The position numbers and the translations under genes are program-made. This document shows, in pieces, positions 1-6,058 of a stretch of 24,457 nucleotides of DNA. This stretch comes from a virus. The notes beneath the pieces are model-generated. The model was not told where the DNA came from. It saw only the letters and a program-made list of their open reading frames with translations, and did not search any database. The stretch covers positions 1 to 24,457 of the IMG/VR virus record IMGVR_UViG_3300044618_000229; one strand, written 5' to 3'. How positions within the stretch are numbered: the stretch's first letter is position 1; each line of letters starts with the position of its first letter.

Positions 1-116
1 TAATGCTAAAATTATGCAAAAAAGGAAACTGGCTAAAACGCTTACATTCAAGCACTAACTCAACCGAGGGGTGCGACTCGCCAACGCACATTCTTTAAAC
101 CTCAAACCTCAAAACC
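1..116. other. Leader region at window start, no firm gene
   Basis: No convincing gene is seen. Two tiny open frames exist: one open from the window edge to a TAA at 56-58, which could be the last residues of an upstream gene (ending LTFKH), and a 31-residue ATG frame from 3 to 98. Neither has a recognisable product. The last bases before 117 are A-rich, and the 16-base string AAACCTCAAAACCATG at 104-119 is repeated exactly at 235-250 before the next gene, so it appears to be the local translation-start context. Confidence 0.4.
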
Positions 117-236
117 ATGAACCACGAAACCCAAGCCAAACTCAAAGCAGCCCTCGTTACGGGCTACATCCTGCTGGCAACCATGACCGGCATCGCCTTC
201 TTCGGCAGATTCATCTTCGCACTCCTAACCAACTAA
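117..236 (+). CDS. Small single-pass membrane protein
   Basis: This 39-residue frame starts in the same A-rich context (AACCTCAAAACCATG) as the next gene. A short charged N-terminus (MNHETQAKLK) is followed by one hydrophobic segment at about residues 11-35 (ALVTGYILLATMTGIAFFG, then RFIFALL) and it ends in LTN. A cytoplasmic N-terminus with one membrane span is the simplest reading. The family is not recognised. It lies 11 bases upstream of the ERF-like gene and is probably cotranscribed with it. The duplicated start context supports translation, but the small size keeps confidence moderate. Confidence 0.5.
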   Translation: MNHETQAKLKAALVTGYILLATMTGIAFFGRFIFALLTN

Positions 237-247
237 ACCTCAAAACC

Positions 248-805
248 ATGCACAAATTCAAAACCACCAACATCAAAGGCAAGGACTATGTCGAAGTCAA
301 CCAACGCCTCCTGTACTTCCGCAACGAATCGGCCTACGCTGGCTGGTCGTTGGAATCCGAACTCATTGACCTGCAACCCGACCGCTGCTGCGTCCGTGCA
401 GTTATCCGGGACAACGAAGGTCGCATCCGTGCAACGGGCCATGCCTCCGAGGACCGCACCAGTTCAATGATTAACAAGACCTCCTATGTCGAGAACTGCG
501 AAACATCCGCTTGGGGCCGTGCCTTGGCCTGCATCGGAATCGGAATCGAAACGAGCATCGCATCGTCCAACGAGGTGCAGATGGCTATCGCCCAGCAGAA
601 CCTTGGCGACCTCAACGACAAACTCGGACTGGTCCCTTCCTACGACGAACTGACCACCGCAACCCTCAAGGCCGACTTCCTTGCATTGCTTGACAAACTA
701 CCAAAGGAGCAGCAGGCCAAGTTCATGAAGGACATCGACCACATGACCCCTGCACGATTCGAGAAAGGCATTCAATTCATCCAAAACCAACTTGCAAAAT
801 CATGA
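248..805 (+). CDS. ERF-like single-strand annealing / recombination protein (putative)
   Basis: A 185-residue protein. The frame is open from 71, but the start at 248 is chosen because it follows the A-rich leader also found before 117. The N-terminal part (GKDYVEVNQRLLYFR) and the stretch near residues 75-105 (TSYVENCETSAWGRAL, then IGIETSIASSNEV) resemble phage ERF-type annealing proteins, in which a conserved ETSAxGRAL segment lies in the DNA-binding core. The C-terminal third is helical and charged. If so, it would bind single-stranded DNA and anneal complementary strands during recombination-dependent replication. Its neighbourhood of SSB-like, nuclease and replication genes fits. It could instead be a related phage ssDNA-binding protein, since the assignment is by motif memory only. 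Confidence 0.55.
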   Translation: MHKFKTTNIKGKDYVEVNQRLLYFRNESAYAGWSLESELIDLQPDRCCVRAVIRDNEGRIRATGHASEDRTSSMINKTSYVENCETSAWGRALACIGIGIETSIASSNEVQMAIAQQNLGDLNDKLGLVPSYDELTTATLKADFLALLDKLPKEQQAKFMKDIDHMTPARFEKGIQFIQNQLAKS

Positions 806-1023
806 ACCTACTCGAACAAATGAACGCTGACGAGTTTAAGAAACTCCTTGAGTTCAAAGACAAATTTCCCATTATTGGCCTTGACTTGGTCAAAGCCTTG
901 ACCGAGAAAACCCTTCCAATCCAACTAACCTTGGGCGAGTGCATCGACCTGTCCAATGCAGTCGGTATTCGATACGGCCAGTACTGCAACCAAATCTTTG
1001 ACGCTTTTAAATCGAAACCATGA
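802..1023 (+). CDS. Hypothetical small protein
   Basis: A 73-residue protein whose ATG overlaps the stop of the annealing-like gene (ATGA), indicating translational coupling. It is predicted mostly helical (MNLLEQMNADEFKKLLEFKD) with no membrane segment or cysteine motif. The family is not recognised. Its position between a recombination gene and another small helical protein suggests an accessory role in early DNA metabolism, by context only. Confidence 0.65.
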   Translation: MNLLEQMNADEFKKLLEFKDKFPIIGLDLVKALTEKTLPIQLTLGECIDLSNAVGIRYGQYCNQIFDAFKSKP

Positions 1024-1469
1024 TTCACCCAACTCTCATCACAATACCAAAGGCTGACATCTGCAAGGCAGAAATCGCCCAAATAGCCCAGCAACTGACC
1101 GACCGAATCAAAGACGGAGAGGTCAACCCGGTGGAGGCCCACATCAAACTAAAGGCCATCGTCAAGGCTTTGGAGGCAACCATCAAGGCCACCGAGCAGA
1201 CCGTTGCAGACGAGGCCTCCAAGCACGGCAAGACCTTCCAAGCCTTCGGTGCAGAGATTACCCTCAAGGAAGGGACACTCACCCCCAACTACGAGGAAGA
1301 CGAAGTGTATGCCGACCTCAAAGCACAACTCAAAGCGAGGGAAGAACTGCTCAAGATAGCCTTTCGGCAAGCCGGTAAGACCGCTATCTTTGACGAATCA
1401 ACAGGCGAGCAGGTTCCAGTCTGCACCGCCAAGGCCACCAAAGCGTCCATAGCCGTATCTTTTAAATAA
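1020..1469 (+). CDS. Hypothetical helical early protein
   Basis: A 149-residue protein overlapping the previous stop by 4 bases (ATGA) after the leader ATCGAAACC. The first two thirds are lysine/glutamate-rich helix, likely coiled coil (residues about 15-70, AEIAQIAQQLTDRIKDGEV and following). The C-terminal third contains a mixed segment, LTPNYEEDEVYADL, and a threonine/alanine-rich tail. The general shape resembles phage proteins that modulate host nucleases or recombination complexes (Gam-like or Gp157-like), but no diagnostic motif is visible, so it is left unnamed. It is coupled to the recombination genes upstream. The base composition is GC-richer than the gene after it. Confidence 0.65.
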   Translation: MIHPTLITIPKADICKAEIAQIAQQLTDRIKDGEVNPVEAHIKLKAIVKALEATIKATEQTVADEASKHGKTFQAFGAEITLKEGTLTPNYEEDEVYADLKAQLKAREELLKIAFRQAGKTAIFDESTGEQVPVCTAKATKASIAVSFK

Positions 1470-1476
1470 CCACAAA

Positions 1477-1749
1477 ATGGAACTATACAATTTTGATAAT
1501 CAAATCGCATATTGCGAAGCCATGGGCCTTTCTAAATGTTTTGAGGCTTATGCAAAAAACTGCTCATCCGAGGAAATTATGCTAATCGGATTTAACAAAA
1601 ATAGCGGTAATGTTTATATTGCCCTTGAAAACGGGGTTACAATTTGCAGTATGCTTGGCCGTGATGTCAGTTACATTTGTCATAGCAATGAGGACGAAGA
1701 ATTGTTTTTTGCGTCTTACGAGGAAACATTAAATTGTTTGCAACAATGA
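1477..1749 (+). CDS. Hypothetical protein, AT-rich insert
   Basis: A 90-residue acidic protein starting 7 bases after the previous stop in an A-rich context (CCACAAAATGG). It contains five cysteines (in YCEAMG, KCFEAY, NCSSEE, ICSML, YICHS) and a short beta-rich centre (NVYIALENGVTICSML), but no recognised domain or metal-binding spacing. Third codon positions are much more AT-rich than in the gene before it, marking the left edge of an AT-rich segment that runs to about 2320. It is probably a recently acquired accessory gene of unknown role. Confidence 0.6.
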   Translation: MELYNFDNQIAYCEAMGLSKCFEAYAKNCSSEEIMLIGFNKNSGNVYIALENGVTICSMLGRDVSYICHSNEDEELFFASYEETLNCLQQ

Positions 1750-1937
1750 AAAGAGTCGTCAACACCATCAAGGCTTTGCGGTTATTATCGCAGAAGCCTC
1801 TCAGGGCCTCTCAGTTGCAAGATATTCTTGGAACGAGCAAAGGGGCCACCTACCGAATCATAAGGGATTTACGGGCCTCTGGTGAGGTCGTAGAGAGAAC
1901 CCTTTGCACTTACTCAATTAAACCTAAAAATCAATGA
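1746..1937 (+). CDS. Small winged-helix DNA-binding protein
   Basis: A 63-residue protein. The ATG at 1746 overlaps the previous stop (ATGA); an upstream TTG at 1734 is in frame but less likely. The sequence reads as a compact winged helix: a first helix (NTIKALRLLSQKP), a helix-turn-helix (LRASQLQDILGTSKGATYRI, then IRDL) with the recognition helix around SKGATYRIIRDL, and a wing (GEVVERTLCTYSI). This fits an IclR/MarR-type fold reduced to the DNA-binding part. It probably acts as a transcriptional regulator or DNA-binding accessory. No partner operator was identified, although the repeats at 4993-5051 are candidates. Confidence 0.65.
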   Translation: MKRVVNTIKALRLLSQKPLRASQLQDILGTSKGATYRIIRDLRASGEVVERTLCTYSIKPKNQ

Positions 1938-2560
1938 TAGGTAATAATGACTTTAGGTTTGACGTTGCTCTTCAAAAAGAATTTGAACATGAAGAAAATC
2001 TTGCAAATTTATTAAAAGAATTAAGCAAAGACCTTGGAGGCGATAATAGAAGGTTTGAACTAAAGCATGATTATCAAACTCACAAAACAGGAAATGTTTA
2101 TATTGAATTTGAATCAAGGCAAAAGCCAAGCGGAATCTCAACATCTCAATCCGACTGGTATGTTTTCCTTCTTGAACCTATCTTAATTTTTATACCAACT
2201 AAAGTCCTAAAAGAAATTGCACATAATTATCCAGTAAAATTAGGAGGCGATGATTTAACCTCAAAAGGCTATTTAATACCAATAATTGATTTAATAAAAG
2301 ACTCACAACTAAAAAACAAACCCATGAGTTACACCCCCCAACCCAACACCTTCACCCTGTTCGTCAACGACAAAGGCGACAACCCGAAACGCCCGGATTA
2401 CAGGGGCGATGTGGTTCTCCCCGATGGAACCAAGATGCGCCTCTCCGGGTGGGTCAAGGAATCCAACGGCAAGCGGTTCATCAGCGGTAAAGTAGAGCCG
2501 ATGCAGCAGCAGACCAGCGGTGGAAATCTTGCACCACAAGATGGCGATATGCCTTTTTAG
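1934..2560 (+). CDS. Nuclease-like domain joined to DUF736/SSB-like domain
   Basis: A 208-residue frame starting with an ATGA overlap. Residues 1-130 resemble a small phage PD-(D/E)XK nuclease-type domain: RRFELKHD supplies an E-x-K, followed by TGNVYIEFESRQKPSGI and SDWYVF and ending near GGDDLTSKGYLIP. Residues 131-208 resemble the DUF736-like phage family (TLFVNDKGDNPKRPDYRGDV, then RLSGWVKE) and end in DGDMPF, like the acidic DxxPF tail of single-strand DNA-binding proteins. The first part is AT-rich and the second GC-rich, with the change near an internal ATG at 2324. It is either a true fusion or two products from one frame. Both domain calls are by eye. Confidence 0.6.
   Translation: MIGNNDFRFDVALQKEFEHEENLANLLKELSKDLGGDNRRFELKHDYQTHKTGNVYIEFESRQKPSGISTSQSDWYVFLLEPILIFIPTKVLKEIAHNYPVKLGGDDLTSKGYLIPIIDLIKDSQLKNKPMSYTPQPNTFTLFVNDKGDNPKRPDYRGDVVLPDGTKMRLSGWVKESNGKRFISGKVEPMQQQTSGGNLAPQDGDMPF
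2324..2560 (+). CDS. Possible internal-start DUF736/SSB-like protein
   Basis: An in-frame ATG at 2324 has a typical local start context (AAACAAACCCATGAG) and would give a 78-residue protein that begins exactly where the DUF736/SSB-like domain begins. In many phages such domains are stand-alone proteins of about this length. The acidic tail DGDMPF could recruit replication proteins as in SSB. This may be the original gene, with the upstream nuclease-like frame later placed in frame without a stop. Whether both products are made cannot be told from sequence. Confidence 0.4.
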   Translation: MSYTPQPNTFTLFVNDKGDNPKRPDYRGDVVLPDGTKMRLSGWVKESNGKRFISGKVEPMQQQTSGGNLAPQDGDMPF

Positions 2561-2573
2561 TGTAAATTTGTGC
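2561..2573 (+). promoter_or_regulatory. Putative promoter, Bacteroidetes -7 element
   Basis: TAAATTTG at 2563-2570 matches the Bacteroidetes -7 consensus TAnnTTTG exactly and lies just after the stop at 2560. The surrounding string GTGTAAATTTG-T/C-GC recurs at the promoter at 4974. A TTG at the usual distance upstream is not seen, so only one half is clear. Transcription would begin near 2577 and enter the structured region before the terminator. Confidence 0.5.
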
Positions 2574-2576
2574 CTT

Positions 2577-2691
2577 AGATACATTTACCAATAGACGCAT
2601 TGCTTGTATAGCAGCCAAGTAATGCTACCGATAAAGGGTCATGCTTGAACCCCTACCCCGGCTGCTGCTATCAGTCGGGGTATTTTTTTTT
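2577..2691 (+). ncRNA. Candidate structured noncoding RNA or attenuator leader
   Basis: About 115 bases between the promoter-like element and an intrinsic terminator, with no convincing reading frame. A 9-bp hairpin (one G-U pair) forms between 2597-2605 and 2617-2625, with the 11-base loop 2606-2616. A weak 4-bp hairpin (2636-2639 with 2649-2652) follows, then the terminator hairpin. The first loop contains TAGCAGC (2609-2615), exactly complementary to GCTGCTA (2664-2670) in the terminator loop, so the two loops could kiss or form an alternative pairing that affects termination. It could be a small phage RNA or a leader that attenuates the replication initiator at 2698. No known RNA family is recognised. 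Confidence 0.45.
2654..2691 (+). terminator. Intrinsic terminator
   Basis: A perfect 7-bp stem, TACCCCG (2654-2660) with CGGGGTA (2676-2682), encloses a 15-base loop and is followed by a run of T residues (2683-2691). It lies between the promoter-like element at 2563 and the start codon at 2698, so it either ends a short transcript or conditionally terminates leader RNA. The loop is long for a simple terminator and pairs with the upstream hairpin loop. Confidence 0.7.
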
Positions 2692-2697
2692 ACCGCT

Positions 2698-3402
2698 ATG
2701 AAGCAAATATCTTGGTTTAAATTCTCCCCAGCCGATTGGATGATGGGCAGAATATCACGGCAACCTGCCGAAGTTCAAGTCGCATTCCTACGCCTTTGCT
2801 GCGTGTATTGGAACGCAGAATGTGAGATGACTCACGACCACGCTCACTTGGAGGGGGACGGACACTTGGAGCGACTACTCACAACCAAACTTGTTGAAAC
2901 CAATGGTCAGCACATCTTCATTAAATTCCTTGATATTCAATGGGAAGAGGCCAATTTGCACCGTACAAAGATGTCCGAAGCAGGCAAAAGAAGTGCCGAA
3001 CGAAGGCTCACTAAGATTGTAGAAACTCCAACTCACGTTGAACCTATGTTGAACCTACCTTCAACCAAGGTTGAACCTGTGTTCAATAGAGAAGAGGAGA
3101 GAAGAGAAGAGGAGAGAAGAGAAAATGTGAGTGAGCAGTTCGAGGGTTTTTGGAAAGCATTCCCAAGAAAGACCGACAAGGCAAGAGCCAAGCGTTCATT
3201 CCTACGTCTAACCAAGACCGAGCAAGAACTGGCAGTCAGCAACATTCAACGCCTCTACTCCGAAACCCCTGCACAATTCGTTCCGCACCCTTCCACCTAC
3301 CTAAACGGCAAAAGATGGGAGGACCAAGCCATCCAACGAACACCTAACTTCGCCTACTCAAACCTAACCTCCGATGATGAACCCTTACCAGTTGTCCGCT
3401 GA
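2698..3402 (+). CDS. Phage replication initiator / helicase-loader-like protein
   Basis: A 234-residue protein. The frame is open from 2641, but the start at 2698 is chosen because 2641-2697 covers the terminator and the protein then begins MKQISWFKFSPADWMMGR, a typical phage initiator N-terminus. Residues about 1-100 form the N-terminal domain. A linker (about 108-142) rich in proline and then EEERREEERREN follows. The C-terminal part (FWKAFPRKTDKARAKRSF, ending PHPSTYLNGKRWED) resembles the C-terminal domain of phage O-like replication proteins. It probably binds the origin and loads the DnaB-type helicase encoded next, whose start overlaps it by 29 bases. The DNA encoding the linker holds iteron-like repeats and a purine tract. 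Confidence 0.7.
   Translation: MKQISWFKFSPADWMMGRISRQPAEVQVAFLRLCCVYWNAECEMTHDHAHLEGDGHLERLLTTKLVETNGQHIFIKFLDIQWEEANLHRTKMSEAGKRSAERRLTKIVETPTHVEPMLNLPSTKVEPVFNREEERREEERRENVSEQFEGFWKAFPRKTDKARAKRSFLRLTKTEQELAVSNIQRLYSETPAQFVPHPSTYLNGKRWEDQAIQRTPNFAYSNLTSDDEPLPVVR
3037..3086 (+). repeat. Iteron-like repeats, putative replication origin
   Basis: Three direct copies of GTTGAACCT begin at 3037, 3048 and 3070, spaced 11 and 22 bases, or one and two helical turns. Two inverted copies of the TTGAAC core lie at 3060-3066 (TTCAACC) and 3081-3086 (GTTCAA). All lie in the interdomain linker of the initiator gene and are followed by an all-purine tract. Lambda has its origin iterons inside gene O in the same arrangement, so this is a good candidate origin; function is inferred. 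Confidence 0.5.
3088..3125 (+). repeat. All-purine tandem repeat tract
   Basis: Every base from 3088 to 3125 on this strand is a purine. It contains two exact tandem copies of the 15-base unit GAAGAGGAGAGAAGA (3091-3105 and 3106-3120), encoding the EERRE repeats of the linker. Strong purine asymmetry next to iterons may serve as an unwinding or strand-bias element. It could also simply reflect a charged protein linker. Confidence 0.7.
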
Positions 3403-4642
3403 ACGCAAACTGCTCGGCTGCCTCATGGACAAGTTCGTGAACCGAACTGTCCTCCTAACCCAAATTCCTGAACGCCTATTCACAGGCAACAACGTCCTCC
3501 TGTACCGGGCTATCGAGTCCCTCCACAAAGCAGAGCGAGAGGTGGACATCGTTACCGTCTACAAATACCTCGCAGACCAAGGTCAAGCCCATGTCCTGCT
3601 CGAAGGCATCGACCCCGAAGCAGGGCTTGTCAGCAACTGGAAGACCTACGCATCCGACCTGCACGACCTTTGGAAGGAACGTGAAGAAGCAAGAATCATG
3701 GAAGAACTCGCCCATGACCGGGACATACCTAAAGCCTTTCAACGCTACCAATCCATTCAAGCCGTTGAATCCAACGCCTCCGAATCGTCAGCCCATGAAC
3801 TGGCAAAGGATTTTCTCGTAAACATGAACGAGGTCCGGGAAGGCAGACGCAAGGACCAAATCTACCAAACCTTTATCCGACCGCTTGACAACATCTGCAC
3901 TGGGTTCAAGCCATCCGAGTTCATCCTCGTAGGTGGTAGGCCTGCAATGGGTAAGACCCTGCTCGCTTTGCAAATAGCGATGAACCAAGCCATGGCCGAT
4001 ATTCCCGTCGTATTCTTCACGATGGAGATGTCAGCAGACCAACTGACCCAACGTATGCTTTCCAACCTTGGAACCATGGACGGGTCTGCATTCCTAAAAC
4101 CCGACGAGCGTATCAGCACCGAGCAGTTCCTGACCTTGGCCCAAAAAGCCGACCAACTGAAAGGCAAGCCTCTCTACATCGTGGACTTGCACCAAGCCAA
4201 CCTCGACCGCATCGAGGGGGAGATAGCGAAACTTAAGGCCAAGTTCGGAATCGTTGGTTTCTACCTCGACTACCTGCAACTTGTAGAACCTGCCAAGATT
4301 GACAAGCCCAAGCCCAAGATTGAGCAGATGACCAACATTAGCAAGCAACTCAAAGCAATCTGCAAGAGGCAGAAGGTCTTCGGGGTCGTGGTTTCTTCGC
4401 TCTCAAGGGCAACCGAAGGCAGGGCCGACCATCGTCCCATCATGTCTGACCTGCGAGAAACGGGGCAACTGGAGTTCGATGCCGACAAAATCGCTTTTGT
4501 TTACAGGCCCTACGAACACGACAAGAGCGCAGAGCAAGACCTGATGGAAGTCATCTTCCGAAAGAACCGGAACGGAAGCCTTGGAATCGCCCAAGTTCAA
4601 TGTCAACTGCCCTACACCAAAGCCAACGAATATCCGCTATGA
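3374..4642 (+). CDS. dnaB: DnaB-type replicative helicase
   Basis: A 422-residue protein. The N-terminal domain (about 1-110, beginning YQLSAERKLLGCLMDKF) matches the DnaB N-terminal domain. The RecA-like C-terminal domain has Walker A GGRPAMGKT at 187-195, the motif FFTMEMS near residues 215-221, Walker B FYLDYLQLV at about 296-304, and an arginine-containing segment (LRETGQLEFDADKIAFVYR) near the end. Length is slightly below typical bacterial DnaB. It forms a hexamer that unwinds DNA at the fork using ATP. It overlaps the initiator gene upstream (29 bases) and the nuclease gene downstream (ATGA), so the three are probably one operon. A second ATG at 3377 is possible. Confidence 0.92.
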   Translation: MMNPYQLSAERKLLGCLMDKFVNRTVLLTQIPERLFTGNNVLLYRAIESLHKAEREVDIVTVYKYLADQGQAHVLLEGIDPEAGLVSNWKTYASDLHDLWKEREEARIMEELAHDRDIPKAFQRYQSIQAVESNASESSAHELAKDFLVNMNEVREGRRKDQIYQTFIRPLDNICTGFKPSEFILVGGRPAMGKTLLALQIAMNQAMADIPVVFFTMEMSADQLTQRMLSNLGTMDGSAFLKPDERISTEQFLTLAQKADQLKGKPLYIVDLHQANLDRIEGEIAKLKAKFGIVGFYLDYLQLVEPAKIDKPKPKIEQMTNISKQLKAICKRQKVFGVVVSSLSRATEGRADHRPIMSDLRETGQLEFDADKIAFVYRPYEHDKSAEQDLMEVIFRKNRNGSLGIAQVQCQLPYTKANEYPL

Positions 4643-4968
4643 CCCCCGAATACACCCTGCAAGCAGCCTGCGTTAAGTTGTTCAAACTCCTAAGGCCACA
4701 CGAAGAAGGGCGGTTGTTCCTGAACCTCAACAACCCACGAAGCCGAACCAACGGTCATTTTCTCAAGGGCATTGGCCTGACCGCTGGGGTTGCAGACATG
4801 ACCTACCTCTCCGACAAAGGAGCCATCTTCCTTGAGTTCAAGGCCAATAAGGGCAAGCAGTCCCTCTCGCAGAAGTGGTGGCAGGGACTGGTCCAAGAGG
4901 CAGGGTACAGGTACGAGGTCATTCGGAGCATTGAGGATTTTCAGCGAGTGGTTGTAGGTGTGGAATAG
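4639..4968 (+). CDS. VRR-NUC domain nuclease
   Basis: A 109-residue protein. The ATG at 4639 overlaps the helicase stop; the frame is open farther upstream, but the coupled start gives a full domain. The PD-(D/E)XK core of the VRR-NUC family is visible: GVADMTYL with D53, then IFLEFKANKGKQS with E66 and K68, followed by Q and W residues (SQKWWQ) and AGYRYEVIRSIEDF. Phage VRR-NUC proteins act as structure-specific or Holliday-junction-type nucleases in replication and recombination. Being next to the helicase fits processing of replication intermediates. It is the last gene before the promoter region at 4952. Confidence 0.85.
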   Translation: MTPEYTLQAACVKLFKLLRPHEEGRLFLNLNNPRSRTNGHFLKGIGLTAGVADMTYLSDKGAIFLEFKANKGKQSLSQKWWQGLVQEAGYRYEVIRSIEDFQRVVVGVE

Positions 4969-4981
4969 TTGTGTAAATTTG
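4952..4981 (+). promoter_or_regulatory. Bacteroidetes-type promoter (TTG-N19-TAAATTTG)
   Basis: TTG at 4952-4954 is followed after 19 bases by TAAATTTG at 4974-4981, an exact match to the -7 element TAnnTTTG with the usual -33 spacing. It overlaps the end of the VRR-NUC gene and would drive the small-gene operon from 5128. The core shares GTGTAAATTTG with the element at 2563. This is the best promoter in the window. Confidence 0.75.
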
Positions 4982-4992
4982 CGCTATACGCA

Positions 4993-5051
4993 ATCGGATA
5001 TAATGAATGAGGAATCGGTCAATAAGCACCCTTATCGCATATAATGAATGA
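4993..5051 (+). repeat. Operator-like direct repeats
   Basis: An 18-base sequence, ATCGgATATAATGAATGA at 4993-5010, is repeated with one mismatch at 5034-5051, 41 bases apart, just downstream of the promoter at 4974. The place suggests binding sites for a regulator, perhaps the winged-helix protein at 1746, but that pairing is only a guess. Confidence 0.5.
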
Positions 5052-5058
5052 TTAATCC

Positions 5059-5076
5059 GTCAGCCCACACGCTGAC
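5059..5076 (+). repeat. Small inverted repeat in leader
   Basis: GTCAGC (5059-5064) and GCTGAC (5071-5076) form a perfect 6-bp hairpin with the loop CCACAC. No T run follows, so it is not a standard terminator. A further GTCAGCC lies at about 5092. It may be an mRNA leader structure or a protein-binding site in the 146-base untranslated stretch before 5128. Confidence 0.45.
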
Positions 5077-5127
5077 AAAACCTCCCCCATCGTCAGCCTA
5101 TAACCTTACCAAACAAACCTTAACCCC

Positions 5128-5280
5128 ATGAAAACCACACCTATCGATTTCCGACGCTGGCAACTGCACATCCGCAAGGAGTGCGTCAACTGCAACCGCC
5201 CCGACAAATCCGAAACCATCAAGGCTTGGTCCGTGAACTGGACCCTGCTCGGTCGAATCCTTCAAGCCAAAAACGCCTGA
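5128..5280 (+). CDS. Small hypothetical protein
   Basis: A 50-residue basic protein starting after an A/C-rich leader (AACCTTAACCCCATG). It carries a CVNC pair near residues 19-22 and several arginines, with WSVNWTLLGRILQAKNA at the end. There is no membrane segment, and one CxxC alone does not define a zinc domain. It is the first gene after the promoter at 4952-4981 and is followed with one base of spacing by the DUF551-like gene. The family is not recognised. Confidence 0.5.
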   Translation: MKTTPIDFRRWQLHIRKECVNCNRPDKSETIKAWSVNWTLLGRILQAKNA

Positions 5281-5281
5281 C

Positions 5282-5461
5282 ATGGAATGGATTAAATGCT
5301 TGGACCGTATGCCGGAACCTTACGAGCCAGTCCTGATATTCACGACCGACATGAACCAAGCCTACGCATGGCTCGGAGATGGACGCTGGCACTACGAGCA
5401 TCAAACGTGGTTCCTAATCGAAGTAAGCCATTGGATGCCCCTACCCCCTAACCCGTTCTAA
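5282..5461 (+). CDS. DUF551-like protein
   Basis: A 59-residue protein beginning MEWIKCLDRMPEPYEPVLIF and ending with SHWMPLPPNPF. This order of WI-x5-RMPE...PVL and a terminal HWMPLP is characteristic of DUF551 proteins, common in phages and prophages, usually 60-70 residues long. Function is unknown. It starts 1 base after the previous stop and belongs to the small early operon. The short length is normal for the family. Confidence 0.7.
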   Translation: MEWIKCLDRMPEPYEPVLIFTTDMNQAYAWLGDGRWHYEHQTWFLIEVSHWMPLPPNPF

Positions 5462-5471
5462 CCCAAACAAA

Positions 5472-5675
5472 ATGAAAACACCAGACGAAATCCTCGCCAA
5501 GCACGAAAACGCTAATGAGATGCACTTCCATCAAGTTGATAGGGAATGGATTATTGAGGCGATGAAGGACTTTGCCTTTGAGTTTGCGGAAGCAGCCGTT
5601 GAGAATTGGGGATTGACCAAAGTTGAACGGAATTATCTGGTAAACTTCTATAAGAAAATAACAACCAACCCCTAA
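5472..5675 (+). CDS. Hypothetical small helical protein
   Basis: A 67-residue protein in the small-gene operon, starting after an A-rich leader (CCCAAACAAAATG). It reads as mostly amphipathic helix: MKTPDEILAKHENANEMHFH, then REWIIEAMKDFAFEFAEAA. It resembles small unnamed proteins common in Bacteroidetes phages that begin with a TPDEIL-type motif followed by an IIEAM helix. No function is known. It is more AT-rich than the GC-rich genes around it. Confidence 0.6.
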   Translation: MKTPDEILAKHENANEMHFHQVDREWIIEAMKDFAFEFAEAAVENWGLTKVERNYLVNFYKKITTNP

Positions 5676-5684
5676 CCCCAAGCC

Positions 5685-6056
5685 ATGAAAAACGAATTTA
5701 TACCTTACGAACAAGCCCTTGCACTCAAAAAACTTGGGTTTGATGAATCATGCTTGGGGTACTATGATATAGAAGGCTTAAAAGTAAGTTATGATAGATA
5801 TTTGAATAGCGAGAACAAAAACAGTTTGTTCCCACATCCATCTATCACGAATAATCCAAAAATATCTGCCCCCCTCTACCAACAAGCGTTCAGGTGGTTC
5901 AGGGAGGAGTGCGGATTAAGGTACTTTATTGAGTATGACAACGGCCATTACAACGCTGTTGTTCAATCCTCTTTAGTGTACCATTGTGACACTCACGAAG
6001 AAGCGGAACTTGCCTGCCTTAAAAAACTAATTGAACTTTTAACCAAGACGGCATAA
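5685..6056 (+). CDS. Conserved Bacteroidetes phage hypothetical protein
   Basis: A 123-residue protein starting MKNEFIPYEQALALKKLGFD, followed by a variable middle, then APLYQQAFRWFREECGLRYF and EEAELACLKKLIELL. This combination recurs in Bacteroidetes phages and prophages as an unnamed protein. The QAFRWFRE helix and the C-terminal THEEAELACLKKLIE segment are the conserved parts. No catalytic motif is seen and its role is unknown. It is AT-rich like its upstream neighbour and ends 2 bases before the DnaA-like gene. Confidence 0.65.
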   Translation: MKNEFIPYEQALALKKLGFDESCLGYYDIEGLKVSYDRYLNSENKNSLFPHPSITNNPKISAPLYQQAFRWFREECGLRYFIEYDNGHYNAVVQSSLVYHCDTHEEAELACLKKLIELLTKTA

Positions 6057-6058
6057 CC

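Noticed and set aside
1672-1679. TACATTTG as a promoter
   Set aside because: Matches TAnnTTTG but is inside a coding region, and no -33 element is found at the proper spacing.
5032-5040. TTATCGCAT as a DnaA box
   Set aside because: Only a loose match to TTATNCACA and no cluster of similar sites.
5059-5076. Inverted repeat as a terminator
   Set aside because: No T run follows on either strand.
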